Shown here piece after piece: positions 12,001-22,232 of a stretch of DNA of 64,000 bases (position 1 is the first letter of the stretch; every line of letters begins with the position of its first letter). The position numbers were made by a program, and so were the translations under genes. The notes under the pieces were generated by a model, which did not search any database, was not told the DNA's origin, and worked only from the letters and a program-made list of their open reading frames with translations. Source of the DNA: Heterobasidion occidentale (taxonomy: Eukaryota > Basidiomycota > Agaricomycetes > Russulales > Bondarzewiaceae); the NCBI GenBank assembly GCA_039111635.1, contig JBCAQO010000007.1:868001-932000 (forward strand), read 5' to 3'.

Positions 12001-12621
12001 TGTTATGACTTGACCGATCGGGGCCCTTCGCGGCCGGTCTAACCGATGGATCAAGCATCACATGCTAGGCGGCTCCACTACGGAGCGTACATCAAGGTAT
12101 TCGGCATGTCCTTAGGAGCCGACGAGACTGATGGTTCTTCAAGACATCGGTAGAGGCTATATGAGAGGGACATGAGGCTTACGAAGTTCACACAGTGATA
12201 AGGGAGGCATTCACATGCCATGGGCTTAGGGCTTATGGGTAAGCACCTCGTCGCACCATGATGGATCAGTGCGACTGGAGAAGTACAAGAGTAGGCGCCG
12301 ATGAGAGAGACGGCGGCCACAGCTCTCCTAGGATGGAAACCTGGAGAAGCACACGGACTCTTACCCTATACCCTATACAGTATATAAGGCCCATAGAATA
12401 GGCTGAGGATCTTCAGTCTATTCTCTTCCGTTCATTCGTATCTTCGAATACGAAGCTCTTCGTTCTTACACAAGTCTTCATACTGTGTAACTTAGAGCCA
12501 ATCATTATTCCCTCCTGTATCAACGTCTGATACAGTCGAGACTCCGTCCACCACTCAGTCCATTGTGCGACCTAGGGAAGAACCTGTTACTCTTGGGTTA
12601 CTGAACGAGCAGTTCGTAACA
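12001..12621 (+). repeat. E1 5' LTR (family A, subtype gamma)
   Basis: Begins TGTTATGACTTGACCG and ends CAGTTCGTAACA. TATATAAGG at 12,381 is followed 34 nt later by AGTCTATTCT (12,415-12,424), the presumed RNA start. Downstream are consecutive hairpins: 12,435-12,454 (TTCGTAT/ATACGAA), 12,466-12,490 (TTACACA/TGTGTAA) and CTGTATC/GATACAG about 25 nt further on. The subtype is defined by the 12,466-12,490 stem, which differs from the E2 LTRs. Confidence 0.9.
12381..12389 (+). promoter_or_regulatory. TATA box of LTR-A
   Basis: TATATAAGG is preserved in every LTR-A copy in the window. It sits 34 nt upstream of the sequence complementary to the primer site, the expected spacing if RNA starts near 12,413-12,415. 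Confidence 0.7.
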
Positions 12622-12623
12622 CT

Positions 12624-12633
12624 AGAATAGACT
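12624..12633 (+). other. Primer-binding site, self-complementary to the RNA 5' end
   Basis: AGAATAGACT begins 3 nt after the LTR end and is the exact reverse complement of AGTCTATTCT at 12,415-12,424, just downstream of the TATA box. This is the arrangement of Tf1/sushi-type elements, where reverse transcription is primed by the element's own RNA rather than a tRNA. E2 has the same pair (40,099-40,108 and 39,890-39,899). Confidence 0.6.
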
Positions 12634-13090
12634 CGCTTTTGCCCCTACCTTGCACCACACTCCGCTTGCTGCCACACTCTCTCTCACAACCCTCATCGGT
12701 GGCATAGACCCCCACCGAAGAGAGTTACTTCACACACCCTGGAGCAAGACCTAGGTCCTAGGATTCCCCAGGCACTAGACGAACCCAGAACCAACTTCGA
12801 CAGAACAACGTCCTATCCATCAAAGAGAAAACCGCTGGTATTACTCCGACACCAATCGGCCAGCACCCCCAAACTTTGATAACTGCTCGTACCGAGAAGG
12901 ACAATACTTCTTCACAAGAGAAGACGGAACAGAAGCTGAGTGGGCTTGGGACGAAACAGCAGAAGACTGGGTAGAACCACCCCAGTACAGGAACCCCGAA
13001 CCGGAAATCCCGGACACATCGGAGGAAGAAGAAGGAACATCCGAGTCCGAATCCTCGGATATTCAAACACCGATCAACACCCGAAATATT

Positions 13091-14303
13091 ATGTCAAATC
13101 CTACAGACCCCCCCGTCTCGTCGGGAAGGGGCAAGCTCAAGCTCCCTGATAACTTCGAAGGGGACCGAACACAATCACAGAAATTCATCATGAATTGCCT
13201 CCTCCTTTTCACAGCAGAACCAGACCGATACAAGACGGATTCAGACAAAGTTTCTCTCGCTCTCTCGTGCATGAGATACGGGACGGCCGCGTATGGGCAG
13301 AGAGCTTCCTAAAGAAGACAGTGGGGCGACCCCCCCCAAGACCGTAGGAACTTGGGACGACTTCCTTGTCAGGTTTAAACTCCAGTTCAAGGAAACGAAC
13401 CTTACGGACAAAGCCCGAAGCGCCCTCATGTCTTTCTCTCAGGGGAAGATGACGGTGGATGAATATTCAAACCAATTCATCCTTATCGCCGCCGACGCCG
13501 ACATCACCGATAGGGAACAAGTTCCTTATTTCCAGAGAGGGCTTGACCCGAGGGTCATGGACAAGATCTATGACAAAGAAACTCCGCCGAAGGACACGAT
13601 CCAAGATTGGGTCAACACTGCCTGTGAAATAGACGGACGCTTGAGAGCCCGAAGTGCTCAAAAGGCGATCCTAGCCAACTCCACCTCATTCCGAAGCGAC
13701 TTCCTCAATCGCTTTCACCTCCAACCAGCTCGCCGCTATAACTCTACCACCGCTCCTCGAAGAATGAACAACCAGGTGGTTGACATGGACATTGACGCCT
13801 CTCGCAAAAGAGACGCCAATCGGAACAAGCGTGTATACGATGGCAAGAGACCTGCTCCCTTTTCCTGCTACAATTGCGGAAAACCAGGGCACGGGATAGC
13901 TGATTGTCCTTCCCCTCGTAGAGGCGTTCCCCCGTCTCGAGGAAATTTGCGCAAGTCGGTGGGCAGAGGAGGTAGACGAACTCGCGCTGCAGACATGGAG
14001 GATGAAGACGAACAAGAATCCCCGGTGGGAAACGATGCGCGACTACATCGAGGATTGGAGGAGGGGAGTTCTCATGGCCACCACCGTCGGGTATCACAAC
14101 CTGGTAATTCGGTGGAACGTGAGGACCCTTCCGCGAGAAGGGGAGGATCACGCCAGAGCGATGGAGAGCGCTACGTACCGCCTAACGGACGACGAAGCAA
14201 CGGACCCATCAGTGATATTAATGGCGTCCGAGCGCTCTTCCAAGGAGTAGGGAAGGCCGAGCAAAGGCAGATGTTGGTGGATCTGGCAGAGGATTTTTCC
14301 TGA
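13091..14303 (+). pseudogene. gag: E1 gag (frameshifted)
   Basis: Gag starts at MSNPTDPP and ends LAEDFS. A nucleocapsid zinc knuckle CYNCGKPGHGIADC (CX2CX4HX4C) is present, followed by a basic Arg/Gly stretch. Compared with E2, single bases are missing near 13,286 and in the C run near 13,325, so the N-terminal and main frames are separated. The gag frame is open upstream of the ATG to 12,779 (about 104 codons, including WYYSDTNRP and REGQYFF) without any ATG. The stop directly follows GATTTTTCC, and the -1 frame continues open into protease. Confidence 0.8.
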
Positions 14304-14380
14304 CCTCTCCTTCACCAGCCGAAGAGAGAGGGTCAAGGAAACCCGAGTATGATTCCCCGTCATATATTCGGATCGGAGCA

Positions 14381-17300
14381 ATGAACAGTCACATTATTAC
14401 CCCCATTCGACTTGACGTGCGATTAACAACTCGAGGAAGAAGCGCTGGAGCCAGAGCCGCCATCGACTCAGCATGCGAAGGGATTTTGGTAAATGAGGGT
14501 GGGTACAGAAGCACAACCTTCCCACTTATCCTTTAAACCGCCCCATCCGCGTTCGCAACGTCGACGACACCATCAACAAGGCAGGCCTCATTCGACGAGG
14601 CCTGGACGCGAATCTCACCGTCAAGGATAGACGGGGGAGAACTCACACTGAACGCGTCCAAATGTTCATCACCAATCTAGGGAAAGACGACATGCTCCTA
14701 GGAACGGATTGGCTGAAATACCACGACCCCTCCATCGGGTGGAGGCGCCGTGAGGTACACTTTGATCGTTGCCCCAGAGATTGCCAACAACCATATGGGT
14801 TTACCAAGGCAAGGGAAGAGCCTACCAAGAAGGCATGGCTAGCGAAACTACGCGGTGACAAGGTTCCTCAGCGGATGAAACCGCATCTTGTCTCGGAACC
14901 GGTAGGACCTTCGTGGACGTGGACTAAAGAACAATGGAGCCAAGTACCCACGAAGGAATGGAAAATTCGGTTCATGGAACTACTCGAGCACAAATCCCGA
15001 CAACGCAAAGCTCGGGAATGGCTCGAAGAACAAGTAGCCGAAAGGAAGGAACGCCGGCAAGCTCAGCAGAAAGCGGCCCAGGGCGAAGCTTCAGGAAAAG
15101 TCGCTGAAGAAGCGCAAACACCGTCTGACTCCTCCGCAATGGATAGCGCAGGAGAACCCGTCATTAGGAAGGTAGCCCCAGAACCCTCGGGTTCGCAAGC
15201 TTTGACGAAGACCTGGAGGAAGAAATCGACACCACCGACTTAAAGGGTCGGGTGCTGACAGAATATCATTCTTACCTCGACATCTTCAGCGAACGACGAT
15301 CACAGAGGCTTCCCCAACATACAGTATGGGACCACGCGATAAACCTCAAACCGTCTTTTGTACCCCAGGCCCCGCGGATATTTCCCTTGAGCCCGGAAAA
15401 GCATGACGAGCTAGGGAAATTCGTCAAAGAGCACCTTTCCAGAGGAACATACGTCGGTCAACAGCACATAGCGCGGCCTCTTTCTTTTTCATAGGCAAGA
15501 AAGATGGGAAGCTCCGTCCGGTACAAGACTATCGCCACCTTAACGAACACACTATTCGAGATGTCACCCCCCTGCCATTAATCCAAGAACTATTGGATAT
15601 CATTAAAGGCGCAACGGTGTTCTCAAAGCTCGATGTTCGGTGGGGATATAACAACGTGCGCATCAAGAAGGGAGACGAATCCAAGGCGGCCTTCGTCACA
15701 CCCTTGGGACTTTTCGAACCCACGGTGATGTTCTTTGGGCTCTGTAACTCCCAGGAACCTTCCAAGCCATGATGAACATGATCTTCCAAGAACTCATCCT
15801 GGCCCGGAAGATAACGGTATATATGGACGACATCCTCATCTTCACGAAGACCACAGCGGAACACATTGTGATTCTTCGGCGAGTCCTCCAAATCCTGCGC
15901 GACAACGATCTCTACCTCAAACCAGAGAAGTGCGAGTTCCACAAGGAAAAGTTGAACTACCTTGGGTACACGATCTCAAGGACCACGTCGCTATGGAAGA
16001 CTCGAAGATTGAAGCTATCCAGGAATGGCCCACTCCCCGCACAGTTCGCGACATCCGCTCTTTCTTAGGCTTAGGGAACTTCTACCGACGATTCATTGAT
16101 AAATTCTCTCTGATCGCTCGGCCCCTGCATGACCTCACAAAGAAGGATGTGAAATGGGACTGGACCACGGAGTGCCAACAGGTGTTTGATCGACTGAAGA
16201 AAACTTCATCAGCCGACCCGTCCTGTTGTACCCTGACCCGATGCGCCCTTACCGGCTTGTTACCGACGCTTCCCTCGCAGCATATGGTGCAGTCCTCTTA
16301 CAGGAAGGACCTGATAACGACTGGCACCCTGTGGCATACCTCTCAGGATCGTTCTCACCGGCCGAACGAAATTACGACGTGCATGATCGCGAACTCCTCG
16401 CCATCATCAAGGCACTGGAACACTGGAAACACTACCCTCGAAGGCGCTCGACACCCTTTTGAAGTCTGGACGGACCATAAAAACCTAGAACACTTTAAAA
16501 CGGCGCGCGACCTGTCAAGGCGACAAGCGCGCTGGAGTCTGTTTTTGTCCAGATTTGACTTCCAGCTCAGTTACAAAGCTGGAACTACTAATCATGCGGA
16601 TGCTCTGTCCAGGCGTCCAGACCTTAGTGAGGGGGTGGAATCTGATAACAAGGCACAGACTCTACTCCCGTCCAGACTTTTCACCGAGTCCAGCGAAACT
16701 CTAGTAGAGCCAAGCGAAGGCATACACGTCAAAGCAACGGAACTCGTATCCTCGGACATCCTCTCCCTTATTCGACACTCGCGCTCGGAACACGATTTGC
16801 TGGTTAATGTCGCCCTCAAGAAACTGCTGGAAAAAGGTCCAAACACAATGAAGGGCGACCTAGGAAAATGGACACATGAAGAGGGCATCACAAGGCGCGA
16901 CGGTTACATATGCGTCCCAAAGGACGACATCCTTCGACGAATGATTGTCAAAACGCACCATGACACTATGGCTACCGGACACCCGGGCCGAGCAAAGACC
17001 TTAGAATTGGTCCAACGCCATTACTGGTGGTCAAGCATGACCAAATTCGTACACGCATATGTGGACGGATGTGCAGTCTGCCAATCTACCAAGAACCTTC
17101 CCCATAGGACCCATCCACCGATCCAACCGTTGGAAACCACAAACGCCCCTTGGCGCTTTATCTCCACCGACTTCGTAACAGACCTCCCAGAAAGCAGAGG
17201 CTACGACTCGATCAATGTGGTAGTCGATCAGGGTCTGTCAAAAGGAATAGTCATAACTCCGTGCAAGAAGACAATCACGGCCGAAGAAACCACGACGCTC

Positions 17301-18228
17301 TTCCAGGACAATGTGTTCAAACGATATGGTTTGCCAACCAAAGTGGTGTCCGACAGAGGTCCTCAATTTGCTGCAAAGTTCACAAGGGAACTATGGAAAG
17401 GAATGGGAATCACCCCGCCCTCAGCACGGCCTATCACCCCCAAACGGACGGAGAAACAGAACGGGTAAACCAAGAGATCGAGCAATTCCTGCGAGTTTTC
17501 TGCAACTACCATCAAGATAACTGGGTAGACTTGATCCCCTTCGCAGAATTCTCCCACAACACCCGAAGACACTCCGCCACGGGGAAGTCGCCGTTTGAAG
17601 TCCTTTACGGGTTCAACCCACCATATTCGGTCGACTCAGCTCTGGAGACCAAGGTGCCCGCAGTAACTGAACATTTGCGACTAATCAAAGAAGTCCAAGA
17701 GGATGCGGCCGCAAGTCTACAAATAGCAGCGCAGCACGCCAAGGACCGGGACCTACACAGGAAACTTCCGCAATGGGAAGTAGGAACCCAAGTTTGGTTA
17801 GAAGGAACCCATATTCGGACGACTCATCCGAAATTCAAGCTGGCACCTAGACGCTATGGCCCCTTTTCAGTGACTGAAAGAATCGGTCCTCTGGCTTATC
17901 GGTTGGAAATACCGAAACATGGAAGATACACCCGGTGTTTCACGCCTCCATACTCACGGAATATCATGAGACAGAGGCCCACGGAAGGAACTTCCCCAGA
18001 CCTGCCCCAGAGATCTTGAATGAAGAAGAGCACTACGAAGTGGAGGCCATTCTAGATTCAAGACGCCAGGGACGAGGGACCAAGTACCTTGTCAAGTGGG
18101 TCGGATACTCCGAGGCCGATAACACTTGGGAACCCTTTGCCCTCCTCAAAGATACGGCCGACGAGGCGCTTCGTGAATTCCACGAAAGCTACCCAGACAA
18201 GCCCCGACCAGCGGCGATTAGGCTTTAG
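14381..18228 (+). pseudogene. pol: E1 pol: protease, RT, RNase H, integrase, chromodomain (multiple frameshifts)
   Basis: Domains in order: protease with AAIDSA instead of the usual DSG/DTG (about 14,455-14,480); RT with YMDD (about 15,820-15,832); RNase H (DASLAAYGAVLL, WTDHKNLEHF); integrase zinc region (HPG, CAVCQ), catalytic core (STDFVTD, SDRGPQF, VNQEIEQF), GPF segment; and a chromodomain at the end (YLVKWVGYSEADNTWEPF, about 18,080-18,190). Compared with E2 the frame is broken near 14,493, 15,193, 15,450, 15,748, 15,979, 16,200, 16,436, 17,415 and 17,913, nearly all 1-nt changes in homopolymers. As written it cannot make a working polyprotein. The terminal frame includes the complete chromodomain. 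Confidence 0.85.
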
Positions 18229-18233
18229 AAAGA

Positions 18234-18241
18234 TATAAAAA
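18234..18241 (+). promoter_or_regulatory. Internal TATA box upstream of family A ORF3
   Basis: TATAAAAA lies just after the pol stop and 52 nt upstream of the ORF3 ATG at 18,286. E2 has the same box (45,713-45,720) and spacing. Family B has TATAAAAG at the equivalent place. An independent ORF3 transcript is an inference from this placement. Confidence 0.5.
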
Positions 18242-18285
18242 GGGAGGCATTCCCCCTCTTTCAAAGCAAGAATCCTCCCCAGTAC

Positions 18286-19669
18286 ATGTCCGACCACTCC
18301 TCCCTTGATTACTCCCCTGGACGTGCCATGCTCATCGATGACGGAACTACCTCCTCTCCTTCAAGAAATCCCTCACCAGACATCATTCTGGCCGTGGCCA
18401 ACCCCGACACTGGACGCCCTAGCCGAGGCAGCCGCCCAACGACTCCAGAAGGAGTTCCAGTACAAATCAGTGTCCACCAAACCGCGCTCACCGTCGAAGA
18501 TCGAACGGGTTCCCGAGCCTCACCACGGTTTGAGAGAGCTCATGACGAGCAAGATGACGACGTCAAGCAAAGACGGCAAAAGAATGCATGCTCCGTCAAC
18601 GCCTCCGCGACCGACGTCAGCGTTGGCTCAAAGAGACGCAAGACAGGAAACGAGAGGCGGAAGAAGACCAGGAAACCCTTCGGACCTGGCATCGCCTACA
18701 ACTGTTGAGGCAGGTTTACAAGAACCAGCAACGGCTGGTACATCAGCTGCCAGGACCAGAGGGCCCCCTACCGGTAGTCGAGATCTGCACCCCGGAGAGT
18801 TGGAAGGACTAGGAGACGCCCTACTCCAACGCACCACCATCTCCGCGGTAATTCAGATGGCCACAGCGCTGGCCTTGCAAAGGCTCGCTAACTTCTTCGC
18901 AGGGCAACCAGGAAGCGAGAACGATGACATACCCCGACGCCTCGCTGACGCGAGCGACCAGATCAGGCTTCTGGCCTATGCAGATGATCATAGGGCCGCC
19001 TCCTGGTATGCCCGAGGAAATAATGGGGCTTACGCCCTACTCATTCATCCGGACGAGTTCTCCTCCTTCATCAATCTGGAGCTCCTACCCGCCCTCATCT
19101 CGCGCACCGACACAGGACATTCAAGTCACGCCCGTCCCGTTCGGACTGACCCATTCCGCGTCCAACCATGGAGCGAAGCTAGCAGAGCGGTACCGGCCAC
19201 AAGCAGCCGAGACGCATCCACCCAGACCGAATACGTCTGGGCTACGGTCCAACGACAGGCACGAAGAGACCGAGAGGCCTTTCCTCCCATATCGGCAGGA
19301 CAATCCACCGGGCAGGACGCAGGAGGCAGCAATGAGGAGCATCCTCCAAGGTACAGGAGGAATGAGGGACGAGGGAGCCAGAGAACAAGGGCAACCCCTC
19401 AACCCAGGCGAGGCAGTCCTAGAAGAACTCGACCAAGAGATTCGTCGACTCCAAACCGTCCTCGAGATAATCGAGTTGAAGGAGCGCATCCACACATTGG
19501 TAGAAGAACTCCAGTCCGCCAGCGCCCGACTCAGCGGACTACTTCCTGGACTCGAGCAGAACTAGACACCTGGGACGAGGTCGAAGGCGATAAATACGAC
19601 GACGCCGACCCCTACTACAGACCAGACGAAGGGTACGGAGATTATGGAGACATTGGCGGAGGATACTAA
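18286..19669 (+). pseudogene. E1 ORF3: extra 3' protein, frameshifted
   Basis: An open region after the chromodomain. It starts MSDHSSLDYS, is rich in Ser/Thr/Pro, then has Arg/Glu/Leu-rich probable coiled-coil stretches (18,588-18,812; about 19,335-19,560 with LEELDQEIRRLQ), and ends in an acidic Tyr/Gly tail (DEGYGDYGDIGGGY). Protein-like sequence moves among all three frames, so several indels have accumulated. No known domain is recognised. Its position resembles an env gene, but there is no signal peptide or membrane anchor. Confidence 0.55.
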
Positions 19670-19770
19670 ACCAGGGAGTTGAGGAACCCCGGGTTTTAAC
19701 ATGATGACGGAGAGGAAAGGACCCTCCGCATCACAGGTACCGGTTTCACGCACAGGACGCCGGAACGTAC

Positions 19771-21411
19771 GTCCTGCATGACGTTAAACTGTGAAAAGAT
19801 AAGAAGGCAGGGGAAGTACCTGACCATTTCGCGTTGCAGCCCTCCGGTCTCAAGATGAAGGACAAGCATTCAACACTCTCGTTGTCAAGAGGTATTCTGA
19901 CAAGCGAATCGGGCGTCCCGCTTGGATCCCCAGTTTTACAGGGCCCTTTCCGCATTAGGAGGCCCTTAGGATTCACAACATAACCGACTGGTACATGAAT
20001 GATGCATGAATATTGGGGAAATCGTGTTGCATACCACCGTTGGGAACGGTGGACCAACCTTGCTGTCAAGGTCTGACAGGTTGTCTTGGACGTCCCACTT
20101 TGGATCTCCAGTTTTACAGGGTCTTTTCCGCATTAGGGGACCCTATCAGCGATGCAGGAACTGATGGCCGCACTCCATAGTACCCAAAACGGAGAAAATA
20201 CATCCGCAACGATGTAAAACTACGAAAGGCTTGGTCCGCAATGACGATAAACTAGTTACCGTCCGGAACGACGCTAAAGCTACCAAGACCCTCGGAGCGT
20301 GGTTGCATTCTGGCAGACGGTGGAAGTGAGGGCCTCCACCGTTGCAGAACCCTGCCGACTAGGTCGAGGCGCTTCCATATTCCATACGCCCTACAGTAAA
20401 AGAATATGGGGTCGACACGGTTCAATTCCGTGCGAGGGGTTTGGGGACATGGAGCGGGTTGTCAGTCCTCCGACGACAGGACCACGACTACTCTATGGCG
20501 CGCCCATTCTACCCTTGAAGTCCGAAGCAAGGATTCCGCTTCAAGGGCCAGTCAAGAGGCAACTGGGACCGTGCCTCATGTTGCATTCATCCGCAACAAT
20601 GTAAAACTACGCCTGTCCGCAACGACGATAAACTACGGACGCCCTCCATGGCGTTAAACTGGGATTACCCTTTCATTACAGGGTCATGAGCAGTGTCCAA
20701 ACATGAGATATGTTTTGGCATTGCTGCGTCCGCAAAGACGTTAAACTACCACTCCTTTCGGCAGAGGAGATGTCGATCGACATCGTTGTTGACACCACGA
20801 TGTTGATCTAGTCCGCAATGACGATAAACTATTTACTCCTTCAAGTATAGGAGACGTGGTTGATGGTCACGACCTTGACCATCAACTAGTCCGAAATGAC
20901 CTTAAAATACCCTCACCCCGGAGGATTAAATCTATCGAGGCTCGGGAGGTTCAAGCCAGGCGATAGCGGACGTCCGCAATGACTATAAACTAGTTGCCGT
21001 CCTTCATGACGATAAACTGAGCTGCCCTTCTGTCTACAGGGCCATGTGAGTTGTGTCAAAATAGGCTTCCAGTCTATTCTCGCAACTCTATAAGTTATCC
21101 GGTTTGATATAGTAATAAACCGTCACCATCCTTCCTCAATGGGAAACCCTGTCAAGATGGCTGTACTTGGTCTAGGGCCCTATGTGCATCACCGATGAAT
21201 GTTCGGCGCACAGAAATGGTCTACCATTTTGTTTACAGGTACTCCTACGTTGGAAGATGGATAGGTCCGCAACGACCTTGGCATAAACTAGCAGGGCAGT
21301 CCGCAACGACTTCTGTATAAACTAGCCTCAGTCCGCGACGACTTAAGGATAAACTAGCCGACGTCCGCAAAGACGCAAAACTACGGACGTCCGGCACGAC
21401 GTTAAAACTAC
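19771..21411 (+). repeat. Dispersed GTCCGCAAYGACG-TAAACTA motif array
   Basis: Copies start at about 19,771, 20,202, 20,234, 20,261, 20,590, 20,615, 20,641, 20,728, 20,811, 20,889, 20,972, 20,999, 21,265, 21,299, 21,331, 21,363 and 21,389. The pattern is GTCCGCAA, a variable base, GACG, 0-5 variable nt, then TAAACTA. All copies have the same orientation with irregular spacing; the last five lie within 150 nt. This is not a tandem satellite. Confidence 0.75.
20416..20432 (+). other. tRNA T-arm-like hairpin in the E1 3' region
   Basis: CACGG-TTCAATT-CCGTG forms a 5-bp stem with a 7-nt loop and contains GGTTCAATTCC, a near match to the Pol III B box. It is identical in E2 (47,075-47,091). No matching D-arm, anticodon arm or acceptor stem is evident, so it is not annotated as a tRNA. 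Confidence 0.35.
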
Positions 21412-22216
21412 CAGGACATACCTTACGCTGACCCCACATAATTACCGTCAAGGTGGATACCATGGTCTATTCAAGAGACCATGGGGTTCAAAGTCTATTC
21501 TTCAAAATCCTTACCTCGTGTCCAATACCTTTAGTGAAAAACAAACTCTGGACGAACACTCAATCTCTAACCTGACAAGGCCACCGTATGGGGCTGACAG
21601 AGTTAGGGATCTTCAAAGGGGTCTTGCCGGACTCAAGACAAGTCAAGAGAAATGTTCGCTCTTGATAGGTTGGTGGGCCTAAGCCTTAGTAAAGTGATCA
21701 ACCCACACACCTGGAGTCCCCCTCGATACCGGAGATCAAGGAGGTGAAGATCTACCCTGGAAACACTGAGACATGGCCTTCGGCACTTTTGAAAGAAGAA
21801 CGACACACCCATCCACAGACGAGTTTCTATTTCATCCTATAATCATTCGCACGACACCTTTCTGCATCGTCACCGGACTGGAAACCGGTTTAACAAAGGC
21901 ACCAGGGGGCACCTGGTTTCGAGTAGCTGCCTATTGACTCTAGGAGTATACTCGCAACAAAACAGTGCGGTGAAGGAAGAACACCGAAGGCGACGCAATA
22001 TTGTGGCTGATGTTGCTAGGAACCTGAATCAAACAGCTCAACGGAGAAGGAAACTCCTAGGCGTTGTAAACGACGTAGGTCGGTCCTCGCCCCAGAAAAC
22101 GAAGTGATATTGGGAAGACGCATCCCAATCTATTTTGACGACCAGCAAGCAATTGTATGTGGAATGACGATGAAGCTCGTTTCTGCTCAAGCGAGTAGTC
22201 CCCTCAGGAGTTGGGA

Positions 22217-22232
22217 CCTAGAAAGGGGGTAA
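22217..22232 (+). other. Polypurine tract of E1
   Basis: CCTAGAAAGGGGGTAA directly precedes the 3' LTR. The same sequence precedes the E2 3' LTR at 48,779, and its reverse complement follows the inverted LTRs at 9,594 and 11,925. It would prime plus-strand DNA synthesis. Confidence 0.8.

Larger units (their letters stand above)
19670..22232 (+). other. Long non-coding 3' region of E1
   Basis: 2.5 kb between ORF3 and the 3' LTR without credible coding frames. It contains about 17 copies of a short motif (19,771-21,411), a tRNA T-arm-like hairpin (20,416-20,432), and an inverted repeat CCCTTGAAG/CTTCAAGGG (20,512-20,547). The region is kept in E2 (46,279-48,778) and in reverse in the old copy (9,594-11,336), so it is a regular part of the family. 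Confidence 0.75.

Noticed and set aside
12078..12320. Open frame of 80-106 codons on the opposite strand of every LTR-A (contains CTSPVALIHHGATRC)
   Set aside because: It lies in the U3 part and antisense to the element. Differences between old and young copies are not concentrated at third positions and change residues freely. Repetition of the frame follows from repetition of the LTR.
18286..19669. Envelope gene for ORF3 in family A (and 34,918-36,624 in family B)
   Set aside because: Position fits, but neither has a signal peptide, membrane anchor or Cys pattern; family B has a zinc knuckle instead.
20343..20440. A complete tRNA gene
   Set aside because: Only the T-arm is convincing; no acceptor pairing, D-arm or anticodon arm could be drawn.
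19771..21411. Tandem satellite or CRISPR in the 3' region of E1
   Set aside because: Motif spacing is irregular and spacers are conserved between E1 and E2, so it is part of the element.
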